This document shows positions 34,525 through 42,460 of a DNA stretch of 61,346 nucleotides, piece after piece. The notes under the pieces are model-generated. The model was not told the origin of the DNA and searched no databases. It was given only the letters and a program-made list of their open reading frames with translations. Source of the DNA: an archaeon (GTDB lineage Archaea > Thermoproteota > Nitrososphaeria > Conexivisphaerales > UBA164); the NCBI GenBank assembly GCA_021792955.1, contig JAJYTP010000005.1, positions 1-61,346 of the forward strand, in the 5' to 3' direction. The translations under genes and the position numbers were made by a program. Positions within the stretch are counted from its first letter, which is position 1. Each line of letters begins with the position of its first letter.

Positions 34525-35904
34525 ATGCATGTAATGGAGAAAGCAGACATGGAAAAGGTATGCATTAACGGCGGTAATATACTTACCTGCGACCGTGGTG
34601 GCGCAGTGGTGCGTCTGGACGCCTCTATCTTCGTGGAAGGTGATAAGATAACGCATGTGGGTGAACCTACAGGTGAATACAGGACATCAAGAGCTGATAT
34701 GATAATCGACGCAAAGGGCTCAGCCGTTATTCCGGGTCTCATCAACCTTCATACGCACTCAGGACCTATGGCCGTAAGAGGGCTCGCTGAAGATCTACCT
34801 TTGACCCCGTGGCTGGAAACATATGTAAACCCGGCGCATAAGTACCTCACTGCCGATGACGCTCATGCAGATTATATGCTCTCATATTTGGAGATGCTCA
34901 AGGCAGGGATAACCAACTCACTGGACATGTACAGGTTCGTCGAGGAAGGGATAAAGGTAGCCAACGAAATAGGGATAAGGACCAACCTGGCTCCCTATTG
35001 TGCAGACCTCCCACAGTACGATTACTTTGAAGATCCCGATGAAAATATACGATTGGCCGATAAGTATTCTTCAGGCGCCGGTAACGCAAGTGTTTGGCTC
35101 GGGTTTGAGCACACCACCTATTGTACAGATGAAACCCTAGCCAAGTTCGGCGAGTTTGCCAAAAAAAAGGCGGTACATATACATACGCACGAATCTGAGA
35201 CGAAGGATTTCGTTGAAAACGTACGGACCAGGTTTAAAAAAGGGCCAATCGATGTGCTCAAAGAGCACGGCTTGCTCGGGCCACGGACAGTACTGGCGCA
35301 CTGTGTCTGGTTGACCGATCAAGAGATAAGGATGGTCCGCTCAGCAGGTGCGAGCATTTCGCACAATCCGACCAGCAACGCGAAGCTTGCTTCTGGGATC
35401 GCCCCGGTAGCCAGGATGATCCAGGCAGGGATTAATGTAGGACTGGGTTCGGATGGAGTCAAGGAAAATAATAGAATGGACCTCTTCCAGGAAATGAAAA
35501 CAGCTTCTGTATTACAAAGGCTTCTGACCAATGATGCAGGTGTACTTAGGGCTGAAGAGGTCTTCAGGATGGCTACCCTTAACGGGAACCATGCACTGGG
35601 GATGGCCGCTAACACCGGTATAATAGCTGAAGGCTTTAAAGCCGATATGGTCCTGATAGGCTTAAAGAAGCCGCATCTAACGCCAATCTTCGGCGGGAAC
35701 AGGGATAATATACTGGCCGCCATAGTCTATGCGGTAGAGGGAGAGGATGTAGATACCGTCATAATTGATGGAAAGGTGGTGTTAAAGGATAGAAAACCCG
35801 TTAAAGTTAATGAAGAAGAAGTTATGGATCTAGTTAGAAGAAAGTCTGTCGACCTCCTTGATAGGATGGGTTTGAAAGCAGGGCATGATGGAGCTTTAGG
35901 CTAA
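34525..35904 (+). CDS. mtaD: MtaD-like adenosine-type deaminase (SAH/MTA/5'-deoxyadenosine)
   Basis: Amidohydrolase that probably deaminates S-adenosylhomocysteine, methylthioadenosine or 5'-deoxyadenosine, recycling AdoMet by-products. It shows NLHTHSGPMAVRGLAEDLPL, typical of this family, then HIHTHESE, LAHCVWL, SHNPTSNAKLASG and GLGSDGVKENN. The 459 residues are full length. Start at ATG 34525 or at a nearby in-frame ATG (34534). Exact substrate preference is not readable. Confidence 0.87.
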   Translation: MHVMEKADMEKVCINGGNILTCDRGGAVVRLDASIFVEGDKITHVGEPTGEYRTSRADMIIDAKGSAVIPGLINLHTHSGPMAVRGLAEDLPLTPWLETYVNPAHKYLTADDAHADYMLSYLEMLKAGITNSLDMYRFVEEGIKVANEIGIRTNLAPYCADLPQYDYFEDPDENIRLADKYSSGAGNASVWLGFEHTTYCTDETLAKFGEFAKKKAVHIHTHESETKDFVENVRTRFKKGPIDVLKEHGLLGPRTVLAHCVWLTDQEIRMVRSAGASISHNPTSNAKLASGIAPVARMIQAGINVGLGSDGVKENNRMDLFQEMKTASVLQRLLTNDAGVLRAEEVFRMATLNGNHALGMAANTGIIAEGFKADMVLIGLKKPHLTPIFGGNRDNILAAIVYAVEGEDVDTVIIDGKVVLKDRKPVKVNEEEVMDLVRRKSVDLLDRMGLKAGHDGALG

Positions 35905-35917
35905 ATAAGCGCGGCCG

Positions 35918-36472
35918 TCAGATCATCATCAGGAGGTCTTCAGGCCCCTTCACTTCTGAGAGCCAGTCAACGATTTCAAATGGCATATCTCCTGTGATGA
36001 GCGCATCCCTGATATTTCTTGCTATTTCCTCAGGCCTAGAAAAGGTAGTATCTAATTGGGCTATTCTGGATCTATCAATCAATTTCAACCCTGACTTGAG
36101 GCAATAGTCAAGATACTCCGATGTGAGGTTGTCCCGGATCTTCCTAAGGTCATAATTTCGCTGAACGTACCTGCAGTAGAGTACAGGGGGGGCGCAGCGT
36201 AGCACTACCAGGTAATCCAGCATGGACTTTCCTGCCAGTTCCGGTATGAATAGGCCAGCGACTATGGTGTTTTTAGTGAGTGACTTCATTTCTGCCCTGT
36301 AATTCCCTCTGAACTCGATGTCACCATCCCTGCGAACGGCCGCCCCCCTCTCTAGCAAGAACTGTCCAGAGTCTACGAACCTATATCCGAGCAGCGAAGC
36401 CAGAAGCGTCCCTACGGTCTTCTTACCGGTAGCTGGACAGCCGGTGATGCCTATTATGTGACCATGCGTCAT
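35918..36472 (-). CDS. AK6/Fap7-like adenylate kinase
   Basis: P-loop kinase of the archaeal/eukaryotic AK6 family, linked in other organisms to small-subunit ribosome maturation. Walker A is GITGCPATGKKTVG; the middle has MLDYLVVLRCAPPVLYCRYVQ and the family-typical RKIRDNLTSEYLDYCL. An ATG at 36550 would add 26 residues, but the ATG at 36472 starts right before the P-loop as in homologues and has a TATA-like box (about 36500-36508) at leaderless distance. Confidence 0.87.
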   Translation of the reverse strand: MTHGHIIGITGCPATGKKTVGTLLASLLGYRFVDSGQFLLERGAAVRRDGDIEFRGNYRAEMKSLTKNTIVAGLFIPELAGKSMLDYLVVLRCAPPVLYCRYVQRNYDLRKIRDNLTSEYLDYCLKSGLKLIDRSRIAQLDTTFSRPEEIARNIRDALITGDMPFEIVDWLSEVKGPEDLLMMI

Positions 36473-36550
36473 ATCATAATTCTTAGCTGATGAGCTATAT
36501 ATCCTTCGATATGGCCATGGGCTGTGGCTTCTTATGGCTGGTACAAACAT

Positions 36551-36886
36551 TCAATGCTGCGGCACTGGCTCAGCCTTTCCTCTGTTTCCACTTGAAGCAA
36601 TATATGTAATTACAACGATCAGTATTACAACGGCTACTAATCCAAGCACATATGTAACCGGTAGAACTATAAAGCTTGAAAACGCCATAAGGACAAGCCC
36701 CCATCCGGCATAATATAACCTGCTAGACCGGCCCGCCATGGTTATTCCGAATATGACACCCCATATTCCAAAGAGCAGGAGGAACACGGAAACGCCTTCC
36801 ATTGGGGACAGTATATTGAACAGCGTTAGCGATAACGGCACCAGCACTGATATCGCCACTCCTAGGCCGAAGCTCATTTTCATCAT
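36551..36886 (-). CDS. Small four-helix membrane protein, unknown
   Basis: A 111-residue protein with four hydrophobic segments (about 5-27, 31-50, 58-77, 79-100) and a short hydrophilic tail. No family recognised. It is followed on the same strand by the AK6-like gene, which seems to have its own promoter. Confidence 0.6.
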   Translation of the reverse strand: MMKMSFGLGVAISVLVPLSLTLFNILSPMEGVSVFLLLFGIWGVIFGITMAGRSSRLYYAGWGLVLMAFSSFIVLPVTYVLGLVAVVILIVVITYIASSGNRGKAEPVPQH

Positions 36887-36933
36887 GATTTCAAGTAGTC
36901 CGAACCTCCTATAAAGTTATCTCCGATCCTTCA

Positions 36934-38010
36934 TCATAAGAATTGATCCATCTGGGCCTCTTTGATCATCTTGAACCTTCCAACGCTCAGGCCCACTCTT
37001 CTTATTTCCTTTTTTTTGTTTTCTGTCACTATTTCCTTAATCATAGATAAGCCCTCCTTAAAAAGCAGGTCTGCACTGGATGCTGGTAGGGGGAGCGTCC
37101 TGGCCTTTGTCTTATATGAGAAGTCCTCGAATATGACTAGCGCTGTAATGCTCTGAAAAGCCCCCTTGGACGTTGATATCCTTTTTATTATATCTGTAGC
37201 TATTCTCTTCACCTTGTCATCCAGTTCAGCGTATAGCTCGCCTCCTTCACGAAGTGAGCGTATCCTGCCTATCTGTTTATGGGGAGGCCTTTCTGATACG
37301 GCTCTAAAGTCTACCCCTCTGAACGCGTTGTACATAAATTCGCCATGCTTCCTTCCAAAGAGCGTCCTGAGCCTTTCAAGGCTAAGCGATCTTGCCTCTT
37401 TCACTGTAGTGATTTCTGCTTTGTTCAGGGCCTCCTTTGTTTTCAAGCCTATGTACGGTATCCTCTCAACTGGAAGGGGATTAAGGAAATCATCGATTTG
37501 ATCTGTGGCTACTATGAGAAGGCCATCCGGCTTGGCCATATCCGATGCAATTTTTGCCACCAGCTTGTTGGGGCCAATGCCTACGGTACACGTTAACCTA
37601 GACGTTTCTTGTATTAACTGTTTGATTTCCTTGCCTACATTCTTGGGTTCACCTAGTGAAGTGATATCTATATACGCCTCATCTATGCTGGCTTCTTCTA
37701 TCGCACTGAACTTACTCCTTAAGGCATTCATTATTTTATTGCTTACCGATCTGTAGTAATCCATATCGGCCTTGATAAAAGTACAATCTGGGCAGATCTC
37801 CTTTACATGATAAATGGACATTCCGGCTTTAACTCCAGAGCGCCGGGCACGGTAGTTTGCAGACGCCACAGCACCAGATTCATCAGTTCGCCCAGAAAAC
37901 ATGCAAACCGCAATTGGCTTGTCCTTGAGCTCTGGTTTCCTGATCTCCTCACACTGTGCAAAGAAGTAATCCATATCCACTATGGCTATATTAGTTTCAG
38001 TCAAATACAT
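36934..38010 (-). CDS. dbh: Y-family translesion DNA polymerase IV (Dbh/Dpo4 type)
   Basis: Error-prone polymerase that copies damaged DNA. Palm catalytic motifs are DMDYFFAQ near the start and SIDEAYIDIT (two acidic residues), with ANYRARRSGVKAGM between. The C-terminus QMDQFL is a short PCNA-interacting motif. The frame extends to 38040, but a TATA-like box near 38040 points to the ATG at 38010 (MYLTETN), which matches homologues. Confidence 0.95.
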   Translation of the reverse strand: MYLTETNIAIVDMDYFFAQCEEIRKPELKDKPIAVCMFSGRTDESGAVASANYRARRSGVKAGMSIYHVKEICPDCTFIKADMDYYRSVSNKIMNALRSKFSAIEEASIDEAYIDITSLGEPKNVGKEIKQLIQETSRLTCTVGIGPNKLVAKIASDMAKPDGLLIVATDQIDDFLNPLPVERIPYIGLKTKEALNKAEITTVKEARSLSLERLRTLFGRKHGEFMYNAFRGVDFRAVSERPPHKQIGRIRSLREGGELYAELDDKVKRIATDIIKRISTSKGAFQSITALVIFEDFSYKTKARTLPLPASSADLLFKEGLSMIKEIVTENKKKEIRRVGLSVGRFKMIKEAQMDQFL

Positions 38011-38195
38011 GCATCCGTTAATTGAAAGATATACATACAATTTAACCGTTTCTCAAATAGCCAAGATATATCGGAAGTTAACCGTGATACATAATGACGT
38101 ATACGATGGTAGCTGACCGCGATCTGGCTTGATACTTTGAATATGCTAGAATTCCATCCTAAAAGCTTATAAAATCCTTAGATGTATGTTTTTTT

Positions 38196-38969
38196 ATGTC
38201 CTTTGAAAGGTTCATGGAACGTGGAAGGTCGATGATAATAGCATATGATCACGGCATCGAGCATGGCCCTACCGACTTCAATGATAGGAGCGCTGACCCT
38301 CAGTACATTATGGATATAGCAGAAGGTGGCCATTTCAATGGTATAGCGTTGCAGAAAGGAATAGCTGAGAAGTATTATGACGGCAGGATCCCGCTTATAC
38401 TGAAGCTAAATGGCAAGACCGAAATGGTAAAGGGAGACCCAATTTCTCGCCAGAATTGTTCCGTCGAATATGCGCTGAGCTTAAAAGCGAAGGCTGTAGG
38501 ATATACAATATACCCAGGTAGCGCATACGAAAGCCTCATGTTACGAACGTTCGGGCGTATACAGGAGGAGGCGAGGAAATACGACCTGGCCGTCGTTGCT
38601 TGGATATACCCTAGAGGAGAAGCCGTAAAGGACGATAGAACTAAGGAAGTAATTGCCTACGCCGCTAGGATAGGCCTTGAGCTGGGTGCGGACGCCGTAA
38701 AGATCAAGTACACTGGAAATCCAGAGACCTTTTCGTGGGCGGTCAGGGCGGCAGGAAAGGCAAAGGTTTTCATGTCGGGTGGCCCAAAGGCTCCAACCGA
38801 TGAAGCATTTCTAAAGCAGGTGGAGGGGGTTCTGCAGGCCGGAGGTACAGGTATAGCTGTTGGAAGGAACGTCTGGCAGCACAGTGAGCCCCTCAAAATG
38901 GCCAAGGCGTTGAGATCTCTGATCATAGAAAGAAGTGGACTTGCCGATGTGTTAGAGCAGCTAAAGTGA
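38196..38969 (+). CDS. fba: Archaeal class I fructose-bisphosphate aldolase (DhnA type)
   Basis: Cleaves fructose 1,6-bisphosphate to triose phosphates, or the reverse. Family marks: AYDHGIEHGP, LKLNGKT, WIYPRGEAVKD, AVKIKYTG with the Schiff-base lysine (K169 or K171) and MSGGPK. The 257 residues match archaeal DhnA-type enzymes. TATA-like CTTATAAAATC near 38169 gives a leaderless ATG. The phosphofructokinase follows after six bases, so these two steps of glycolysis are co-transcribed. Confidence 0.95.
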   Translation: MSFERFMERGRSMIIAYDHGIEHGPTDFNDRSADPQYIMDIAEGGHFNGIALQKGIAEKYYDGRIPLILKLNGKTEMVKGDPISRQNCSVEYALSLKAKAVGYTIYPGSAYESLMLRTFGRIQEEARKYDLAVVAWIYPRGEAVKDDRTKEVIAYAARIGLELGADAVKIKYTGNPETFSWAVRAAGKAKVFMSGGPKAPTDEAFLKQVEGVLQAGGTGIAVGRNVWQHSEPLKMAKALRSLIIERSGLADVLEQLK

Positions 38970-38975
38970 TTTCAT

Positions 38976-40004
38976 ATGAAGGTTGGATTATTAACGGGGG
39001 GTGGAGACTGCGCCGGGTTGAATTCTCTGATAAGGGCCGCAGTCAAGAGGATTGAGGAGTACGGCTGGGAGGCCGTAGGTATAAGGTACGGCTGGCGTGG
39101 GCTCCTCGACAATGACATGGTGGATCTATCATATGAATCTGTATCAGAAAAGATCGGAGTGGGCGGGACTATCCTGAAGACCTCTAGGACTAATCCCATT
39201 AAGTTAAAGGATGGCGCCGAAACGGTGATCAGAAACTTTAACCGGGCTGGGCTGTATGCCCTGCTTGCCATAGGTGGTGATGACACGTTGGGAGTAGCTT
39301 CCGCCTTATACAGGATGGGATTGAAGGTTGTGGGTGCCCCAAAAACCATAGATAACGACCTGTCGGCCACAGATATTACATTTGGCTTTGATTCAGCTGT
39401 GAACGAAGCCATGCATGCCTTGGACAACCTGAAGACCACCGGGGAGTCTCACGATAGGGTGATGGTAGCCGAGGTAATGGGAAGGGAAGCGGGTTGGATA
39501 GCCGCGCATGCGGGCATAGCTGCGGGCGCTCACATCGTTCTGGTCCCTGAAGAGCCATTCAGTGTTTCTGATGTGATATCGTCAGTCAAGGCTCGACATA
39601 ATAGAAACCTGCCATCAACTTTGATCGTAGTTGCTGAGGGCGCGCGTTTAAAGGACACGGGTAAATCGTTCTCTAAGGAAGGGCGCATTGATGCCTTTGA
39701 GCATCCCGAGCTGGGTGGCATAGGCCAGTTTCTCGCGAACGAAATAACGAGGGAGACCGGGTATGAAACAAGGGCAGTTACCCTCGGACATACGATAAGG
39801 GGTGGAACTCCCACCGCCTTTGATAGATACCTGGCTACAAGATTCGGTTTGGCCGCCGTTGATCTCATCAAGGAGGGCAAGTTTGGGATGATGGTCGCAA
39901 TCCATGGTACGGAAATAAAATCTGTCAAACTTGAGGACGCCGTTTCCAGTAAGAAGTTCATAGATAGAACCATGCTAGGGGTTCTGAAGGCGCTGTCGTA
40001 CTGA
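38976..40004 (+). CDS. pfp: 6-phosphofructokinase, PPi-type signature
   Basis: Phosphorylates fructose 6-phosphate. The family is clear from LLTGGGDCAGLN and PKTIDNDL. Two positions separate ATP from PPi users: here GGDDT (D103 rather than Gly) and PKTIDND (K123 rather than Gly), both PPi-type, so I infer PPi-dependent activity, reversible. The 342 residues fit the short archaeal/bacterial forms. It is co-transcribed with the aldolase, the arrangement described for the crenarchaeon Thermoproteus tenax. Confidence 0.9.
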   Translation: MKVGLLTGGGDCAGLNSLIRAAVKRIEEYGWEAVGIRYGWRGLLDNDMVDLSYESVSEKIGVGGTILKTSRTNPIKLKDGAETVIRNFNRAGLYALLAIGGDDTLGVASALYRMGLKVVGAPKTIDNDLSATDITFGFDSAVNEAMHALDNLKTTGESHDRVMVAEVMGREAGWIAAHAGIAAGAHIVLVPEEPFSVSDVISSVKARHNRNLPSTLIVVAEGARLKDTGKSFSKEGRIDAFEHPELGGIGQFLANEITRETGYETRAVTLGHTIRGGTPTAFDRYLATRFGLAAVDLIKEGKFGMMVAIHGTEIKSVKLEDAVSSKKFIDRTMLGVLKALSY

Positions 40005-40047
40005 TCTTAGCTTGGACTTTGAATTATATTCAGTTATTGATGGGAGG

Positions 40048-40063
40048 AACTGACCGCTCAGTT
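40048..40063 (+). terminator. Hairpin and downstream T-run after the fba-pfp operon
   Basis: AACTGA-CCGC-TCAGTT is a perfect 6-bp stem with a four-base loop, 44 bases after the pfp stop, between convergent genes. A run of six T follows at 40120-40125. Archaeal termination mainly uses T-runs, so the hairpin's role is unproven. Confidence 0.35.
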
Positions 40064-40133
40064 AGCAACCACTCTTGAAGAAGGTGCTTATAAAATGTGG
40101 ATCAGTGGACGTCAGTTAGCCTTTTTTCAAGTT

Positions 40134-40805
40134 CTATAAGAACACCTTAAACGCTATTTCATCTCCATCCTTGAGCTTCAACGCCTTCCTAAGGTTTACC
40201 GGCGCAATGATCTCGATTATGTTGGGGTCGTAGTGAGTCCTTTCAATTCTTACCACAGCCCCCCTGATGTTTTCAATCATAGCATTATAACACGTCAGGC
40301 CTCCGTAAGCCCTTAACCCGTCCTTAAAACCTTCAATCTTTATCGACGGAGAATTATCCAGCTGCTTTCTTCCGATATCGTTCTGCGCATCGAGCCTCAA
40401 GTTAAGGGTTCCGGCAAAGGGCACGAACCCAAGCTTCTTTTTAAACTGCTCTTGATACCCAGGAAGGCTCATATAGTAAGCCCCCTCGGCTAAGCCGCTG
40501 AACAGCGTGCCTTTAAAAGTAAGGATATTTGGTGATTTTTCCATCGCGTCCCTCATGAGGAGGTACACTGTCATAAGGATATCCGTTCCCCTTTGAGATA
40601 GCTTGATTGAGAGGCCCCTTTTTTCATAATTCTTTTCTATCAGGCCATCCCTCTCAAGGGAGATCAGGAGTTGGCTTATTGATTGTTGTGACTTATCCAT
40701 CTTCTTGGATAGCTCTACCGTTGTAACACGTACAAATCCTTCATTTGCCCTTAGAAGTAGCAGGTTGAACAGGATATCGAAGTATTTAAGCTCGGGAACT
40801 TTCAT
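40134..40805 (-). CDS. rbkR: CTP-dependent riboflavin kinase with N-terminal regulator domain
   Basis: Bifunctional protein: a winged helix-turn-helix (about 10-75; TTVELSKKMDKSQQSISQLL) fused to an archaeal riboflavin kinase domain that makes FMN from CTP. The kinase part has FSGLAEGAYYMSLPGY, FVPFAGTLNLRL and the C-terminal APVNLRKALKLKDGD. The 223 residues match RbkR, known to control riboflavin genes in archaea. It is divergent from a riboflavin transporter gene across 71 bases, so it probably controls both. Confidence 0.93.
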   Translation of the reverse strand: MKVPELKYFDILFNLLLLRANEGFVRVTTVELSKKMDKSQQSISQLLISLERDGLIEKNYEKRGLSIKLSQRGTDILMTVYLLMRDAMEKSPNILTFKGTLFSGLAEGAYYMSLPGYQEQFKKKLGFVPFAGTLNLRLDAQNDIGRKQLDNSPSIKIEGFKDGLRAYGGLTCYNAMIENIRGAVVRIERTHYDPNIIEIIAPVNLRKALKLKDGDEIAFKVFL

Positions 40806-40876
40806 CTATTATACACCTACAAATATTATAGTAGCAACAAGCAATATATAAATATTCCAGACTTTCCCGGCCGTTC
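40806..40876. promoter_or_regulatory. Divergent rbkR/ribU promoter region with imperfect palindrome
   Basis: Two TATA-like boxes: about 40824-40834 (minus strand, for rbkR) and 40842-40852 (plus strand, AATATATAAAT, for the transporter), each at leaderless distance. CTATTATA (40806-40813) and TATTATAG (40824-40831) form an imperfect inverted repeat that covers the rbkR start site and TATA box, a plausible binding site for RbkR itself. Confidence 0.45.
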
Positions 40877-41476
40877 ATGAATACAAGGGGGTTGGGCTTA
40901 ATCGCGGTCAGCGTGGCGCTTTCCTTGGCTCTAGAATTTATGCCCCTGCACCTGCCCTTCTTCCCCCTCAGCTTTGACGCCCTTGACCTTGGCGAGATAC
41001 CGATCATGCTGCTGGCCATATACCGGGGAGGAAGGGAGGCGATGGTGGGGGCGGTGATCCTATGGCTCGAACTCAACTTCATTGGGGGATTCGTTCCAAT
41101 AGGCCCCTTGTTTAAATTAATAGCCCTAGCCTCCGCGATATCTGGTATCGAACTTGCTATTCGCGTTACAAGAAGGATGAGCGCATACTCACCATATATA
41201 ATATTCGCTGTCTCCAGCGCAATCAGGGTCCTGACAGCGGTGTTGGCTAACTATATCCTGGTGGCCTTCTTTATGCCAGGTTTCCTATCTTACATAGCCC
41301 CGATATTCGGTGTATCTGTGCTGCTTTACTACCTCTTTTTTACAGGCATATTTAACATCATCCAGAATGCCCTTTCCATTTTCCCAGCACTAATAGCTAC
41401 AAGGGCGCTAATCCGGAGCCATACGGTAAAGCTCGAAAGAGTATTTTGGAAGGGCCAAAGGGAAAACGCCTGGTAA
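40877..41476 (+). CDS. ribU: ECF transporter substrate-binding (S) component, probable riboflavin carrier RibU
   Basis: Small integral membrane protein of 199 residues with about six helices, in the pattern of ECF S components. Features include LEFMPLHLPFFPLSFDALDL near the start and a small-residue helix face. Riboflavin is inferred from the divergent riboflavin kinase-regulator; the sequence alone does not fix the vitamin. The energising EcfA/A'/T subunits are not in this window. Confidence 0.8.
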   Translation: MNTRGLGLIAVSVALSLALEFMPLHLPFFPLSFDALDLGEIPIMLLAIYRGGREAMVGAVILWLELNFIGGFVPIGPLFKLIALASAISGIELAIRVTRRMSAYSPYIIFAVSSAIRVLTAVLANYILVAFFMPGFLSYIAPIFGVSVLLYYLFFTGIFNIIQNALSIFPALIATRALIRSHTVKLERVFWKGQRENAW

Positions 41477-41518
41477 TCACCTTAAAAGCTTTAATATTAG
41501 AATTCCCGTAGGTGGGCC

Positions 41519-41917
41519 ATGGGCGAGAACAAGATGAACCCCCAAAATAAGCCATATTACATCAAGTTCGATACACCGACTGAGCTGGCGGACGCTGCAC
41601 TAGAAGCATTAAGGCAGGCAAAGGACGGCGGAAAGATAAGGAAAGGAGTAAATGAAACTACCAAGACTATAGAAAGAGGAGAAGCAAAACTAGTTGTCAT
41701 AGCAGAGGATGTGGACCCAGCGGAAATAGTTGCGCACCTTCCCGTAATATGTGGTGAGCGGAAGGTACCATACCTTTTTGTAAAATCCAAATTGGATCTT
41801 GGAAAGGCTATAGGGCTCGATGTGCCGTCGGCTGCGGCCAGCATAGTTGATGTAGGACCTGCAAAAGCTGTGATAGATCAGATTACATCTTCATTAAGTA
41901 AGATCATTGGTGTCTAG
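41519..41917 (+). CDS. rpl7ae: Ribosomal protein L7Ae
   Basis: Kink-turn RNA-binding protein of the 50S subunit that also serves C/D and H/ACA RNPs and RNase P in archaea. Typical text: [38 protein letters not shown] and [14 protein letters not shown]. The 132 residues are normal with a slightly long start. TATA-like TTTAATATT near 41494 gives a leaderless ATG. First gene of L7Ae-S28e-L24e. Confidence 0.97.
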   Translation: MGENKMNPQNKPYYIKFDTPTELADAALEALRQAKDGGKIRKGVNETTKTIERGEAKLVVIAEDVDPAEIVAHLPVICGERKVPYLFVKSKLDLGKAIGLDVPSAAASIVDVGPAKAVIDQITSSLSKIIGV

Positions 41918-41922
41918 ACCCG

Positions 41923-42141
41923 ATGAGCTCAAAAAAGGAGACTGAGCAATTAATCCCAGTTGAAGTAGTTCAAGTCATAGGTAGAACTGGTGTAGCGGGT
42001 GAAATAACACAGGTTAGGGTAAGGATCCTTGAAGGAGAGGAGAAGGGAAGGGTTCTTACAAGGAATGTAAAGGGGCCCGTAAAAATGGGTGAGGTACTTA
42101 TGCTTCGGGAGACTGAAAGGGAAGCAAAGAAGATCAAGTGA
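41923..42141 (+). CDS. rps28e: Ribosomal protein S28e
   Basis: OB-fold protein of the 30S subunit, 72 residues. [20 protein letters not shown] and [17 protein letters not shown], then the acidic/basic end LRETEREA, are diagnostic. It starts five bases after L7Ae and runs directly into L24e. Confidence 0.97.
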   Translation: MSSKKETEQLIPVEVVQVIGRTGVAGEITQVRVRILEGEEKGRVLTRNVKGPVKMGEVLMLRETEREAKKIK

Positions 42142-42146
42142 ACGTC

Positions 42147-42329
42147 ATGGCCCAGAATAAGATCTGTAGTTTTTGTGGAATGGAAATAAAGCCTGGGACC
42201 GGCATTACTTATATTAAGAACGATGGTACGATACTGAATTTCTGCTCTAATCGGTGCAGAAAATACCATTTAGTGTACAAGAAGGACCCTAGAAAGCTCA
42301 AGTGGACTACCAAATACGGTAAATACTGA
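42147..42329 (+). CDS. rpl24e: Ribosomal protein L24e
   Basis: Zinc-binding 50S protein. CSFCGMEIKPGTG holds the first ligand pair and FCSNRCRKYH the second. I start it at ATG 42147 (MAQNKICSFCG), which matches homologues; an in-frame GTG at 42138 overlapping the S28e stop would add three residues. The nucleoside diphosphate kinase gene that often follows in archaea is missing here. Confidence 0.95.
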   Translation: MAQNKICSFCGMEIKPGTGITYIKNDGTILNFCSNRCRKYHLVYKKDPRKLKWTTKYGKY

Positions 42330-42460
42330 CCTTTCTTTAATTTTATTTTAATACCTGCTGATCGGCACTTCATGGATTAGCAACTCACCATAGAAATTTG
42401 CTAGAAGGGAATTAGTTAATAAATAAATAAAAAGAAAAAATTAGATGCCGATAAAGAATC

